From contig CAZJBP010000024.1 of NCBI GenBank assembly GCA_964544115.1, positions 1 through 26,135 of the forward strand: a stretch of 26,135 nucleotides of DNA, written 5' to 3'. Made by a program: the position numbers and the translations under genes. Shown piece by piece: positions 1-7,004 of the stretch. Below the pieces are notes generated by a model. The model searched no databases, was not told where the DNA came from, and worked only from the letters and a program-made list of their open reading frames with translations. Positions within the stretch are counted from its first letter, which is position 1. Every line of letters begins with the position of its first letter. Origin of the DNA: CAZJBP01 sp964544115 (GTDB lineage: Bacteria > Verrucomicrobiota > Kiritimatiellia > UBA8416 > JADHWI01).

Positions 1-719
1 GACACGCTGCGGCAGGACGTGCTGCTCTTCATCGACAACATCTTCCGCTTCGTCCAGGCCGGGTCGGAGGTGTCCGCCCTGCTGCGCCGCCTGCCGTCGG
101 CCGTCGGCTACCAGCCCACGCTGGCCACCGAGATGGGCAACCTGCAGGAGCGCATCACCTCGACCCGGAGCGGGGCGATCACCTCCGTACAGGCCGTCTA
201 CGTGCCGGCCGACGACATCACCGATCCCGCCCCCGCCACGACCTTCGCGCACCTGGACTCATCCATCGTGCTGGACCGCAAGATCGTCGAGATGGGCATC
301 TACCCGGCCATCTCGCCGCTGGTGTCGACCTCGCGCATCCTGTCGCCCGACGTCGTCGGCGAGCAGCACTACCGCGTGGCGGAGGAGGTCAAGCGGATCC
401 TCCAGCGCTATTCGGAGCTGCAGGACATCATCGCCATTCTGGGCATCGACGANNNNNNNNNNCGCCCCACGACCGCGAGATCGTGGGCCGCGCCCGGCGC
501 ATCCAGCGCTTCCTCTCGCAGCCCAACTTTGTGGCCGAGCAGTTCACCGGCATTCCCGGCGAGTATGTGCCCGTGGGCGACACGGTGCGCGGGTTCGAGG
601 ACATCGCCGCGGGGCGCTGCGACGGGATCCCTGAACAGGCGTTCCTGATGGCCGGAAACCTCGATGGGGTCCGCAAGCGGGCCGCCGAGATGGCCCGCCA
701 GGGGGGCGGCAAGGCATGA
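1..719 (+). CDS. atpD: F-type ATP synthase subunit beta, 3' part, interrupted by an assembly gap
   Basis: This is the C-terminal half of the catalytic beta subunit of F1, which binds and converts ATP/ADP at the membrane-bound F1Fo complex. The 5' end lies outside the window. Visible family hallmarks are LLFIDNIFRF, GNLQERITSTRSGAITS, the DDITDPAPATTFAHLD stretch, the DVVGEQHYRVAEEVK region and RIQRFLSQPNFVAEQFTG near the end. The ten N at 453-462 split the gene: the reading is in frame 1 before them and frame 3 after them. Both halves match the family without other damage, so this looks like a wrong gap length and not a frameshift; a 5-base gap would give E-L-S-P across the join. The stop codon overlaps the atpC start by 4 bp (ATGA), as expected for translational coupling within the atp operon. 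Confidence 0.97.
   Translation, partial: HAAAGRAALHRQHLPLRPGRVGGVRPAAPPAVGRRLPAHAGHRDGQPAGAHHLDPERGDHLRTGRLRAGRRHHRSRPRHDLRAPGLIHRAGPQDRRDGHLPGHLAAGVDLAHPVARRRRRAALPRGGGGQADPPALFGAAGHHRHSGHRRXXXXPHDREIVGRARRIQRFLSQPNFVAEQFTGIPGEYVPVGDTVRGFEDIAAGRCDGIPEQAFLMAGNLDGVRKRAAEMARQGGGKA
453..462. other. Assembly gap (10 N) inside atpD
   Basis: Ten consecutive N. The flanking atpD frames can only be joined if the true length is 2 modulo 3. Five bases would restore the expected E-L-S-P-H-D-R sequence. Confidence 0.95.
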
Positions 720-1000
720 GCGGCTTCCGGCTCACGGTGGTCACGCCCAACAGCCTCACGACGGTGGAGGACGTCGAACTGCTGGACGTGCCCGCCGTGG
801 ACGGCCGGATGACGGTCCTGCCGGGGCACCAGCCCACCGTGTGCGCGCTGAGCCGCGGCACGCTCCGGCTGCACCATGCGGCCAGGGCCAACGACCGCCG
901 CATGATCGGTCCGGGCGTCATGACCGTCTCCCGCAGCGGCGTCACCCTGATCACCCGCGACGTCACCGACAGCCTCGCCGCCGACGTCGAGCGGGTGTGA
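716..1000 (+). CDS. atpC: F-type ATP synthase subunit epsilon, short form
   Basis: The 94-residue product fits the N-terminal beta-sandwich of the epsilon subunit, which sits on the central stalk and couples gamma to the c-ring. The opening FRLTVVTPN and the VPAVDGRMTVLPGHQP segment match the family pattern in which a P-G-H loop follows the second strands. Usual bacterial epsilon subunits are about 130-140 residues, with a C-terminal helical hairpin that can extend and inhibit ATP hydrolysis. Here the protein stops right after the sandwich, so that hairpin is absent. The gene starts inside the atpD stop codon (ATGA), consistent with the usual atpD-atpC order. A terminator-like hairpin overlaps its stop codon. 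Confidence 0.9.
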   Translation: MSGFRLTVVTPNSLTTVEDVELLDVPAVDGRMTVLPGHQPTVCALSRGTLRLHHAARANDRRMIGPGVMTVSRSGVTLITRDVTDSLAADVERV

Positions 1001-1020
1001 CCCGGAGCGGACACCTTTTT
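994..1020 (+). terminator. Probable intrinsic terminator of the atp operon
   Basis: GGTGT (994-998) pairs with ACACC (1011-1015), with an inner CCG/CGG stem around GAG, followed at once by five T (1016-1020). The outer stem is short and a 3-nt bulge separates the two stems. The hairpin overlaps the atpC stop codon. Confidence 0.55.
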
Positions 1021-1037
1021 GCCGGATGCCTTTTCGC

Positions 1038-1066
1038 TTGCACAACCCGCTTGTATTGTGTGAAAT
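1038..1066 (+). promoter_or_regulatory. Candidate promoter of the HU/IHF-like gene
   Basis: A noticeably AT-rich patch (about 1018-1076) interrupts otherwise GC-rich sequence. Within it TTGCAC (1038-1043) and TGAAAT (1061-1066) are 17 bp apart, with 3/6 and 4/6 matches to the sigma-70 consensus. Transcription would start near 1073 and leave a leader of roughly 140 nt. Confidence 0.3.
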
Positions 1067-1089
1067 GCAAATATCTGGCGAGAGGAACA

Positions 1090-1126
1090 GGGCACGGTCC
1101 GGCGTGCCCGCGGAAATGGTTTCCGC
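1090..1126 (+). promoter_or_regulatory. Two adjacent perfect hairpins in the leader of the HU/IHF-like gene
   Basis: GGGCACG (1090-1096) pairs with CGTGCCC (1103-1109) across a 6-nt loop. Immediately after it, GCGGAAA (1110-1116) pairs with TTTCCGC (1120-1126) across the 3-nt loop TGG. Both stems are 7 bp without mismatch. No U-run follows, so they do not look like a terminator. They lie in the otherwise empty 210-bp interval between atpC and the next gene and could form a structured 5' UTR. The function is unknown. Confidence 0.45.
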
Positions 1127-1211
1127 GATGGGGCCGGACGCGCAGTTCGGGATGATCGGCATGGGGCGCGGTCACCAGGGCTGCAGAATTCACCAGACGA
1201 CAGGAGGCGCC

Positions 1212-1493
1212 ATGACCAAGCGGGATCTCGTCGTACGCATTTCGAAAGAAACCGGCATTGTCCAGGAGGACGTCTACACCGTCATCCAGAGGACGCTGGA
1301 CTACATCACGGAGAGCCTCGTCCAAGGCGAGAACGTGGAGTTCAGAAACTTCGGCGTGTTCGAGGTGCGCCGACGCAACGCGCGCATCGGCCGCAACCCC
1401 AACAAGCCCGAGAACGTGGTTGAAATTCCGGCCTGCCGGGTCGTGAAGTTCAAGCCCGGCAAGGAAATGAAGGCCGTCGTCGAAAAGAGCTGA
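1212..1493 (+). CDS. HU/IHF-family nucleoid DNA-binding protein
   Basis: The 93-residue product is a histone-like HU/IHF protein, which dimerises and bends DNA in the nucleoid. The helical N-terminus (MTKRDLVVRI) leads into the family signature around residues 44-65 (FRNFGVFEVRRRNAR then GRNPNKP). This includes the R-N-P tip whose proline intercalates between base pairs in the known family, followed by IPACRVVKFKPGKEMK. The open frame extends upstream to 1026, but ATG 1212 is preferred. It has a strong AGGAGG (1202-1207) and gives the family's normal length and N-terminus. The sequence does not decide between HU and IHF subunits, so no symbol is given. Confidence 0.93.
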   Translation: MTKRDLVVRISKETGIVQEDVYTVIQRTLDYITESLVQGENVEFRNFGVFEVRRRNARIGRNPNKPENVVEIPACRVVKFKPGKEMKAVVEKS

Positions 1494-1560
1494 GCGCGCG
1501 TTGTTCGACGGCCGGCGTCCCGCCGCCCTGTTCGCACCGCCCGGCAACGGGAGTGGATCC

Positions 1561-2832
1561 ATGTCCGCTGAGAACGGTCTCTTTGTGTCCCCGCGCGGTA
1601 TGCGCGATTTCTATCCCGAGGACATGGAGCGCCGTTCGCGCATCTTTGGCGCCTGGCGGCAGGCGGCCCTGCGCTCAGGCTTTTGCGAGTACGACGCCTG
1701 CGTGGTGGAATCGCTCGACCTGCTGAAGCGCAAGTCCGGCGAGGAAATCACCGACCAGATCTACTTCTTCAAGGACAAGAGCGGCCGCGACCTGGCGCTG
1801 CGGCCGGAAATGACCCCCACCCTGGCGCGCATGATCGCCGCTCGGGAGGGCTCTCTCGTGTTCCCCCTCCGGTGGTTCACCGTGGCCCAGTGCTTCCGCT
1901 ACGAGCGCATGACGCGCGGGCGCAAGCGCGAGCACTACCAGTGGAACCTGGACATCGTCGGGGCCGAATCCGTGGCCGCCGAGGCCGAGATCATCGCCAC
2001 GGCCGCCGACGCCCTCGCGCGCCTCGGGCTGACGGCCCAGCACTACCGCGTGCGCTACAGCAACCGGGCGCTGCTCGCCGACCTGCTGCGGGCGCTGGGC
2101 ATCGAGCCGGCCCACCACGCCGCCGCGTTCCTCGCCCTGGACAAGCGCGGGAAGATCCCCGACGCCGAGATCGAAGCCCTGCTGGCCGCCGAGGGTGTGG
2201 ATGCGGACTCGGCGCGCAAGGTGTTCGAGCTGATGGCCGTGACGTCCCTCGAAGAGGCCGCCGCGCGGGTCTCGCCCGAGGCGCCCTCCGTGCGTGCGGT
2301 GCGTGAGTTCCAGTCCTACGCCGAGGCCTACGGGATCGCCGACCTGATCGAACTGGACCTCTCGGTCGTGCGAGGGCTGACGTACTACACGGGCATCGTG
2401 TTCGAGGCGTTCGACGTGGACCGCAAATTCCGCGCCATTTTCGGAGGCGGGCGCTATGACCACCTCCTGTCCGACCTGGGCGGATCGCCGCGTACGGCCG
2501 TCGGCATGGGGTTTGGCGACGTGGTCGTGGCGGAGGTAATGGCCGAACTCGGCGTCGATCGGCCCGCGCCGCTGTCGGCCGAGGTGCGCGTCGGCTTCAT
2601 GCAGCCCGAGCAGCAGGCGGCGGCGATCCGCGCGGCCATGGTCCTGCGCCGGCAGGGCCGCAGCGTGGACCTGGCCTTGCGCGCCGAAAAGGCCAAGCAC
2701 TTCTTCTCGCTGGCCGACAAGGCCGGCAACCGGTACGGCGTCTACATCGGGCCCGACGATCTGACCGCCGGCACCTTCAAGATCAAGGACCTCTCCACGC
2801 GGGAGCAGCAGGATCTCCCGCTGGGCCTCTGA
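1561..2832 (+). CDS. hisS: Histidyl-tRNA synthetase, plant-organelle-like type
   Basis: The 423-residue class II synthetase charges tRNA-His in the cytoplasm. Motif 2 is around residues 112-134 (FRYERMTRGRKREHYQW, then NLDIVG). The histidine-binding signature is RGLTYYTGIVFEAFD at about 271-285, followed by FGGGRYDHLL and a motif 3 region GMGFGD near 315-320. The wording of motif 2 and the signature is closer, from memory, to plant organellar enzymes than to the E. coli type with its RPQ-GR-R motif. The open frame reaches back to a TTG at 1501. ATG 1561 is chosen because the conserved LFVSPRGMRDFYPEDM N-terminus starts just after it and a GGGAG lies upstream. The C-terminal anticodon-binding domain ends with a conserved KIKDLSTREQQ. 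Confidence 0.93.
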   Translation: MSAENGLFVSPRGMRDFYPEDMERRSRIFGAWRQAALRSGFCEYDACVVESLDLLKRKSGEEITDQIYFFKDKSGRDLALRPEMTPTLARMIAAREGSLVFPLRWFTVAQCFRYERMTRGRKREHYQWNLDIVGAESVAAEAEIIATAADALARLGLTAQHYRVRYSNRALLADLLRALGIEPAHHAAAFLALDKRGKIPDAEIEALLAAEGVDADSARKVFELMAVTSLEEAAARVSPEAPSVRAVREFQSYAEAYGIADLIELDLSVVRGLTYYTGIVFEAFDVDRKFRAIFGGGRYDHLLSDLGGSPRTAVGMGFGDVVVAEVMAELGVDRPAPLSAEVRVGFMQPEQQAAAIRAAMVLRRQGRSVDLALRAEKAKHFFSLADKAGNRYGVYIGPDDLTAGTFKIKDLSTREQQDLPLGL

Positions 2833-2834
2833 CG

Positions 2835-2850
2835 CGCGGCCCGGCCCGCG
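2835..2850. terminator. GC-only hairpin between convergent genes, possible bidirectional terminator
   Basis: CGCGG (2835-2839) pairs with CCGCG (2846-2850) in the 21-bp space between the hisS stop and the stop of the facing gene. There is no T-run on either side, so support is weak. Confidence 0.2.
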
Positions 2851-2853
2851 GGG

Positions 2854-3336
2854 CTACAGCTCGTCCGTGTTCAGCAGGCTCTTCTCCATGTCGTCGGCTG
2901 TCTGTGCGACCGCACTGACGATCGCCCTCAGCACGTCGCCGCTGCAGTCCGCCGGCGCGTTGACCTTGAACACCGCGCAGAAGGAGCCGTCCTCCTGCTG
3001 CAGCAACTGCCACGCGCCGATCTTCTTCAGGCCGTTGTCGCGCAGGAGCGCGTTGGCAATCCCGGCGCCGGGTTCCTGGGCGCCCTTCCAGCCCACGCCC
3101 CAGATCTCCCGGACCTCCGCGCCGCCTATCTTCGCCGTTTTGGAGGCTGCCACGACGTAATGGGTGCGCCCGGTCTCCAGCGTGAACGGAAACCGGAAGT
3201 CTCCCGCTGCCGTGTCGGCATACTTCAGCTCCGCTTCCTTCAAGGCCCGCTGAAGCCTCGCGTCCGCCTGCACGGGCTCACCCGCGTAGGCCGCAACCGT
3301 CCCCGCCAGCAACACCATCCCAGCCCATCGCTTCAT
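2854..3336 (-). CDS. Small secreted protein, possibly YbjN/type III chaperone-like fold
   Basis: The 160-residue product has a clear N-terminal signal peptide (MKRW, hydrophobic AGMVLLAGTVAAYAG, likely cut near residue 19-24), so it should be periplasmic or exported. The mature part starts with a helix (RLQRALKEAELKYAD), then alternating strands (GDFRFPFTLETGRTHYVVA, VREIWGVG). A helix with LLRDNGLKKIGAWQL follows, then strands around GSFCAVFKVNAP, and a final long helix. This helix-strands-helix plan with a phrase like 'dGdf.f.f....R...V' resembles YbjN/type III secretion chaperone-like proteins, a guess from pattern alone. ATG 3336 has a good AAAGGAG. The frame opens 12 codons earlier, without such a site. 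It lies 32 bp after the Old Yellow Enzyme gene and is probably co-transcribed. Confidence 0.75.
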   Translation of the reverse strand: MKRWAGMVLLAGTVAAYAGEPVQADARLQRALKEAELKYADTAAGDFRFPFTLETGRTHYVVAASKTAKIGGAEVREIWGVGWKGAQEPGAGIANALLRDNGLKKIGAWQLLQQEDGSFCAVFKVNAPADCSGDVLRAIVSAVAQTADDMEKSLLNTDEL

Positions 3337-3368
3337 CGTGTGTCTCCTTTCGCAATCGCTGCCCCTCA

Positions 3369-4457
3369 TCATCCCTGCCCGTTCCCGTCGGGGTAATCGA
3401 TGTAACCCGCTTCCCCGGGGCTGTAGAAGGTGGCCTGATCGGCCGGGAGCAGCGCTGCGCCGTTCCTGAGCCGGGTCACCAGCTTCGGGTTCGAGATGAA
3501 CGGCCGGCCAAAGGCAATCAGATCCCCGTTCCTCGCAGCCAGGTCGGCCTCGGCGCGGGCCCGGTCATATCCTCCGGAGAGGATCAGCGTGCCATGGAAG
3601 GCCTCGCGGATCTTCCGCTTGATGCTGGGCTTCACTTCCGGGGCCCCCATTGAACTGTGATCCACCAGGTGGACATACGCGAGACCGATCCGGTCGAGCT
3701 CGCCGGCCAGCTGCTCGAACGTGTCCTCCATCGTGGGGTCGGCCACCATGTCGTTGAACACGCCATAGGGGGAGAGTCGCATCCCGAGCCGCTCTCCGCC
3801 GATCTTGACCGCCGCCTGCCGGGCGATCTCGACGGCAAAGCGGATCCGGTTGGCGATCGAGCCCCCCCACCCGTCCTTGCGCTGGTTGGACGCCGTGTTC
3901 AGGAACTGGTTGATCAGATAGCCGTTGGCCGCGTGGAGCTCTACGCCGTCAAAACCGGCGCCGATCGCCAGCGCCGCGGATCGGACGTATTCGGCCAGGG
4001 TCGTCCGGATGTCGGCTTCGCTCATCTCCGCCGGCACGGGATAGGGCTGCTCGCCCTGGGCATCGGTCCACACCTTGCCGCCGAGGGCAATGGGCGAAGG
4101 CGCCAGGATGCGGCTTCCCGCGGGCATGTTGAGCGCGTGGGACACCCGGCCGGTGTGCATGAGCTGGACAAAGATTCGGCCGCCGGCCCCGTGGACCGCA
4201 TCCGTAACCTTCTTCCATCCCTGGACCTGCGCGGGCGAGAAAAGCCCGGGGATCCGCGCGTAACCCAGCCCGTTGGGGGACGGAGACGTTCCCTCGGAGA
4301 TGATCAGGCCGGCCTCCGCGCGCTGCGAATAGTAGGTCGCCACGATATCTCCCGGCGAGTTGCCGGGACACCGGCTGCGCGTCATGGGGGCCATGACGAT
4401 CCGATTGCGAAGAACCGTCTTCCCCAGCGTCCACGGCGAGAATAGAATGTCCGACAT
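3369..4457 (-). CDS. Old Yellow Enzyme family FMN-dependent alkene reductase (NemA-like)
   Basis: The 362-residue product is a TIM-barrel flavoprotein that uses NAD(P)H to reduce activated C=C bonds or nitro compounds in the cytoplasm. Family marks are LRNRIVMAPMTRSRC near the start and the FVQLMHTGRVSH stretch (residues 96-107). The substrate-anion pair His175 and Asn178 and the proton-donor Tyr180 lie in ELHAANGYLINQF. Further on come GMRLSPYG with the FMN-binding Arg227 and the C-terminal FGRPFISNP phosphate-binding loop. Length is normal for the family. ATG 4457 has a strong AAGGAGG upstream. The exact substrate cannot be told from sequence; NemA, XenA/B-like and other ene-reductases share these features. 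It is divergent from the DUF1295 gene. Confidence 0.93.
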   Translation of the reverse strand: MSDILFSPWTLGKTVLRNRIVMAPMTRSRCPGNSPGDIVATYYSQRAEAGLIISEGTSPSPNGLGYARIPGLFSPAQVQGWKKVTDAVHGAGGRIFVQLMHTGRVSHALNMPAGSRILAPSPIALGGKVWTDAQGEQPYPVPAEMSEADIRTTLAEYVRSAALAIGAGFDGVELHAANGYLINQFLNTASNQRKDGWGGSIANRIRFAVEIARQAAVKIGGERLGMRLSPYGVFNDMVADPTMEDTFEQLAGELDRIGLAYVHLVDHSSMGAPEVKPSIKRKIREAFHGTLILSGGYDRARAEADLAARNGDLIAFGRPFISNPKLVTRLRNGAALLPADQATFYSPGEAGYIDYPDGNGQG

Positions 4458-4509
4458 CGCGTGCCTCCTTGTCCTGAGCCCGCCGGCCGCTTTGCCTCGT
4501 GCTTGCTTC

Positions 4510-4515
4510 CTTATA
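4510..4515 (-). promoter_or_regulatory. Candidate -10 element for the Old Yellow Enzyme gene
   Basis: On the minus strand TATAAG (4515 down to 4510) is the best sigma-70-like hexamer in the 143-bp divergent interval 4458-4600. It would start transcription about 45 nt before ATG 4457. No good -35 is visible upstream of it. Confidence 0.3.
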
Positions 4516-4561
4516 GCAGCCGGCGTCCCCCGCTAGACAGGGAAAACGTGCGATCGAGTCA

Positions 4562-4590
4562 TTGACACCCGCCCTTGCGGATCGTAGTAA
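4562..4590 (+). promoter_or_regulatory. Candidate -35/-10 region before the DUF1295 gene
   Basis: A perfect TTGACA (4562-4567) stands 17 bp before a poor TAGTAA (4585-4590). If used, transcription would start almost at ATG 4601 and exclude the AAGGA ribosome site. The perfect -35 may therefore be coincidental, or a different sigma factor may be involved. Confidence 0.25.
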
Positions 4591-4600
4591 GGATGAAGCT

Positions 4601-5377
4601 ATGAACGGAATACTGCTGGTCGCCGGAGTCGTAATCTTCGTCTTCGTGAACTTGGTTCATCTTCTGGCGCTGTGGAAGAGGGACAACGGGCTCATGGACG
4701 GCGCCTGGGGACTGGGATTCATCCTCGTCACTGTGTTCACGCTGGGCCTGTCCGACGGTCTCGATGCGCGCAGGCTCCTTCTCGCGGCGCTCGTGCTCGC
4801 GTGGGGCGCCCGCCTCTCGCTGCACATCCTGATCCGGAACGCCGGCCGCGAAGGGGAGGACTTCCGCTATCGCAACTGGCGCGAGACCTGGGGGCGCTGG
4901 TTCTACGTCCGCAGCTACCTGCAGATCTACATGCTGCAGGGGTTCTTCATGTTCGTCGTGGCCGCCCCGATCCTGCTCGTCAATGCCCGCCGCGGCGGGC
5001 CGCTGGGCCCGCTCGATGCCCTGGGAGTCGCCGTCTGGCTGACGGGCTTCCTCTTCGAGGCCATCGGGGATTACCAGCTGCTGCGCTTCATGCGCAACCC
5101 CGCCAACAAGGGGCGGGTGATGCGCTCCGGCGTGTGGAGCCTTTCCCGGCACCCCAATTATTTCGGGGAGGCGACGCTCTGGTGGGGCTGCTTCCTCATC
5201 GCCCTTAACGTGCCCGGCGGGTGGTGGGCGCTGCTCAGCCCGCTCGTCATCGACTGGCTGCTGCTCTATGTGTCCGGCATCCCGATGCTCGAAGCGAAGT
5301 ACAAGGACCGTCCCGAGTACCAGGTCTACCAGAGGACGACGAGCGCGTTCTTCCCGTGGTTCCCCCGAAAGCCATGA
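4601..5377 (+). CDS. DUF1295 membrane protein (steroid 5-alpha-reductase-like family)
   Basis: The 258-residue polytopic inner-membrane protein has about six hydrophobic segments, beginning with ILLVAGVVIFVFVNLVHLL. The C-terminal family motif LSRHPNYFGE (181-190) is followed by a hydrophobic pair and the terminal region EAKYKDRPEYQVYQ with FFPWFP. DUF1295 is related to 3-oxo-5-alpha-steroid 4-dehydrogenases and isoprenylcysteine methyltransferases, where the RHPNY region binds cofactor. The actual substrate in bacteria is not established, to my knowledge. ATG 4601 is chosen because of the AAGGA 8 bp upstream; the frame opens earlier at 4562 without support. It is the first gene of a tight four-gene block and overlaps the next gene by 4 bp (ATGA). 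Confidence 0.88.
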   Translation: MNGILLVAGVVIFVFVNLVHLLALWKRDNGLMDGAWGLGFILVTVFTLGLSDGLDARRLLLAALVLAWGARLSLHILIRNAGREGEDFRYRNWRETWGRWFYVRSYLQIYMLQGFFMFVVAAPILLVNARRGGPLGPLDALGVAVWLTGFLFEAIGDYQLLRFMRNPANKGRVMRSGVWSLSRHPNYFGEATLWWGCFLIALNVPGGWWALLSPLVIDWLLLYVSGIPMLEAKYKDRPEYQVYQRTTSAFFPWFPRKP

Positions 5378-5904
5378 TGCGCAAGCTTCTCAATTTCGTG
5401 CTGTTCCAGGCCGGTTGGTTCGCCTGCGTCTATGCCGGCGCGCAGGGCCGGCCCGATGCGGCCGCGGCAGCGGCGGGCGCCGTGGTAGTCGCCAACCTCG
5501 TGTGGTTCAGCTCAGACCGGATACGCGACCTGCGCCTGCTGACGGCGGTCGCGCTGATCGGGTTCTGCGTCGACACGGTGCACCTGAGGTTCGGGGTCTT
5601 TGCGCTCACCGGCACTCCACGCTTTCCGCACCTGTGCCCGCTGTGGCTGGTCGCGCTGTGGGCGATGTTTGGGACCACCCTGCGCGGCTCGCTGAGCTGG
5701 CTGGCGGGCCGCTACGGGCTGGCGGCCCTGCTGGGCGCCGTGGCCGGGCCGCTGAGTTATCTGGGCGGGGTGAAGATCGGCGCCGCAACCCTGCACCCGA
5801 ACCGGGCGTTCAGCATCGCCGCCCTGGCCATCGGGTGGGCGGTTGCGATGCCGCTGCTGGTCTGGCTGGCGCACGGAAGGGCGAAGAGGTGTGGGCATGG
5901 GTAA
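5374..5904 (+). CDS. DUF2878 membrane protein
   Basis: The 176-residue product is hydrophobic, with about five or six membrane segments (LLNFVLFQAGWFACVYAG, AAAAGAVVVANLVWF, LLTAVALIGFCVDTV, PLWLVALWAMFGTTL, GLAALLGAVAGPLSYLGG, FSIAALAIGWAVAMPLLVWL). The phrase FQAGWFACV at the start, GFCVDTVHLRFGVF in the middle and PLSYLGGVKIGA agree with the DUF2878 pattern as I remember it. No catalytic residues are recognisable and the function is unknown. The start at ATG 5374 overlaps the DUF1295 stop (ATGA); ATG 5377 is an equally possible start one codon later. Its end overlaps the next gene by 8 bp, so translation is probably coupled. Confidence 0.8.
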   Translation: MMRKLLNFVLFQAGWFACVYAGAQGRPDAAAAAAGAVVVANLVWFSSDRIRDLRLLTAVALIGFCVDTVHLRFGVFALTGTPRFPHLCPLWLVALWAMFGTTLRGSLSWLAGRYGLAALLGAVAGPLSYLGGVKIGAATLHPNRAFSIAALAIGWAVAMPLLVWLAHGRAKRCGHG

Positions 5905-6445
5905 GCGAGCGAGCGTGCTGGCGCTGCTCCTGATCGCGGCGGCCGCGGCGGCCGGGGGCGGCGAACTGCCGGCCCCGCTGCGGGAGGCGCAGCCCGAACT
6001 GCAGCCCGTCGGGGCCGCCACGCTGCACTGGTTCGGCCTCCACGTGTACGATGTCGCCCTCTTCGCTCAGGAGGCGTCGTTCACGACCAACCGCGCCGCC
6101 GCGCTCGGCATCCATTACAACATCTCGATCAAACGCGCCCGGCTGCTCGACACCACGCTCAAGGAATGGCGGCGGATGGGCAAGGGCGATGACGCCCGGC
6201 GCGCGCAATGGATCCGGCAGCTCGAGTCGCTCTGGCCGGACTTGAAGTCCGGCGACCGCCTGACGGCCTTCGCGCGCCCGGGCGGGCCCACGCAGTTCTA
6301 TTTCGGGGACCGCCTGCTCGGCGAGGTGCAGGATCCCGAGTTCGGCCCGAACTTCCTCGCCATCTGGCTGGATGCGGACTGCCTCCACCCGAAAGTGAGA
6401 CAGGGCCTGCTGGGGCTCGACGGACGCCAACAGAAGGGACGATGA
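5897..6445 (+). CDS. Secreted chalcone-isomerase-like protein
   Basis: The 182-residue product has a signal peptide (MGKRASVLALLLIAAAAAAG). Its mature part fits the bacterial chalcone-isomerase-like domain: PVGAATLHWFGLHVYDVALFA, then NISIKRARLLDTTLKEWRRM, then GDRLTAFARPGG and TQFYFGDRLLGEVQDPEFG with FLAIWLD near the end. This is the pattern of periplasmic CHI-like proteins that sit beside DUF2878/DUF3833 genes in proteobacteria. The fold is related to fatty-acid-binding chalcone isomerase proteins, so a lipid-binding role is plausible but inferred. ATG 5897 is chosen for the clean signal peptide; GTG 5891 in frame is an alternative. It overlaps the DUF2878 gene by 8 bp. Confidence 0.82.
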   Translation: MGKRASVLALLLIAAAAAAGGGELPAPLREAQPELQPVGAATLHWFGLHVYDVALFAQEASFTTNRAAALGIHYNISIKRARLLDTTLKEWRRMGKGDDARRAQWIRQLESLWPDLKSGDRLTAFARPGGPTQFYFGDRLLGEVQDPEFGPNFLAIWLDADCLHPKVRQGLLGLDGRQQKGR

Positions 6446-6449
6446 TGCC

Positions 6450-7004
6450 ATGAGACGATTCCTGTGCCTGATCAGCGCCGGCCTGCTGTGCGGGGGCTGC
6501 GCCTCCGTTCCGCCGCGGCAGTATGCGAAGGAGGAGCCGGTGCTCGACCTTCGCCGCTACCTGGAGGGGCCGCTGGAAGCGTGGGGTATGTTCCAGGACC
6601 GCAAGGGCGCGGTGGTGAAGCGGTTTCACGTGAAGCTGGTCGGCACGTGGTCCAACGACGTGGGCCGGCTGGAGGAGGACTTCACCTACTCCGATGGCGC
6701 CACTCAGCGGCGCGTCTGGACGATCGCCCGGCTCGACGCCAACCACTACACCGGAACGGCGGACGACGTCATCGGAACCGCGCAGGGCGAGGCCTTCGGC
6801 AACGCCCTGAACTGGCGCTACACGCTGGCCCTGCCGGTCGGAAAGAAAGTGTACAACGTGAAGTTCGACGACTGGATGTTCCTGATGGACGACGAGGTGA
6901 TGCTCAACCGCGCCGTCATGAGCAAGTGGGGCCTCCGGCTGGGCGAAGTCACGCTGGCCTTTCGAAAGCTGCGCCCCGGAGCCCCGTTCAGTTCTTCGCC
7001 TTGA
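6450..7004 (+). CDS. DUF3833 family lipoprotein
   Basis: The 184-residue product starts with a lipoprotein signal (MRRFLCLISAGLLCGGC) whose lipidated cysteine would be Cys17. It should be anchored in a membrane facing the periplasm. The mature part has the lipocalin-like DUF3833 pattern: LDLRRYLEGPLEAWGMFQDR, FHVKLVGTW, LEEDFTYSDG, RVWTIARLDANHYTGTADDVIG, a repeated NALNWRYTLALPVG, then DDWMFLMDDEVMLNRAVMSKWG. No enzyme residues can be named and a lipid-binding role is inference. It begins 4 bp after the chalcone-isomerase-like gene and closes this block. Its 3' end overlaps the facing glutathione peroxidase gene by 17 bp. Confidence 0.85.
   Translation: MRRFLCLISAGLLCGGCASVPPRQYAKEEPVLDLRRYLEGPLEAWGMFQDRKGAVVKRFHVKLVGTWSNDVGRLEEDFTYSDGATQRRVWTIARLDANHYTGTADDVIGTAQGEAFGNALNWRYTLALPVGKKVYNVKFDDWMFLMDDEVMLNRAVMSKWGLRLGEVTLAFRKLRPGAPFSSSP

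Noticed and set aside
1..719. atpD (and likewise pstB) as frameshifted pseudogenes
   Set aside because: The frame change falls exactly at a run of ten N and both halves are fully conserved; a gap-size artefact explains it.
1026..1211. N-terminal extension of the HU/IHF-like protein
   Set aside because: The frame is open, but the conserved protein begins at 1212 after a strong AGGAGG, and the extension overlaps hairpins and a promoter-like patch.
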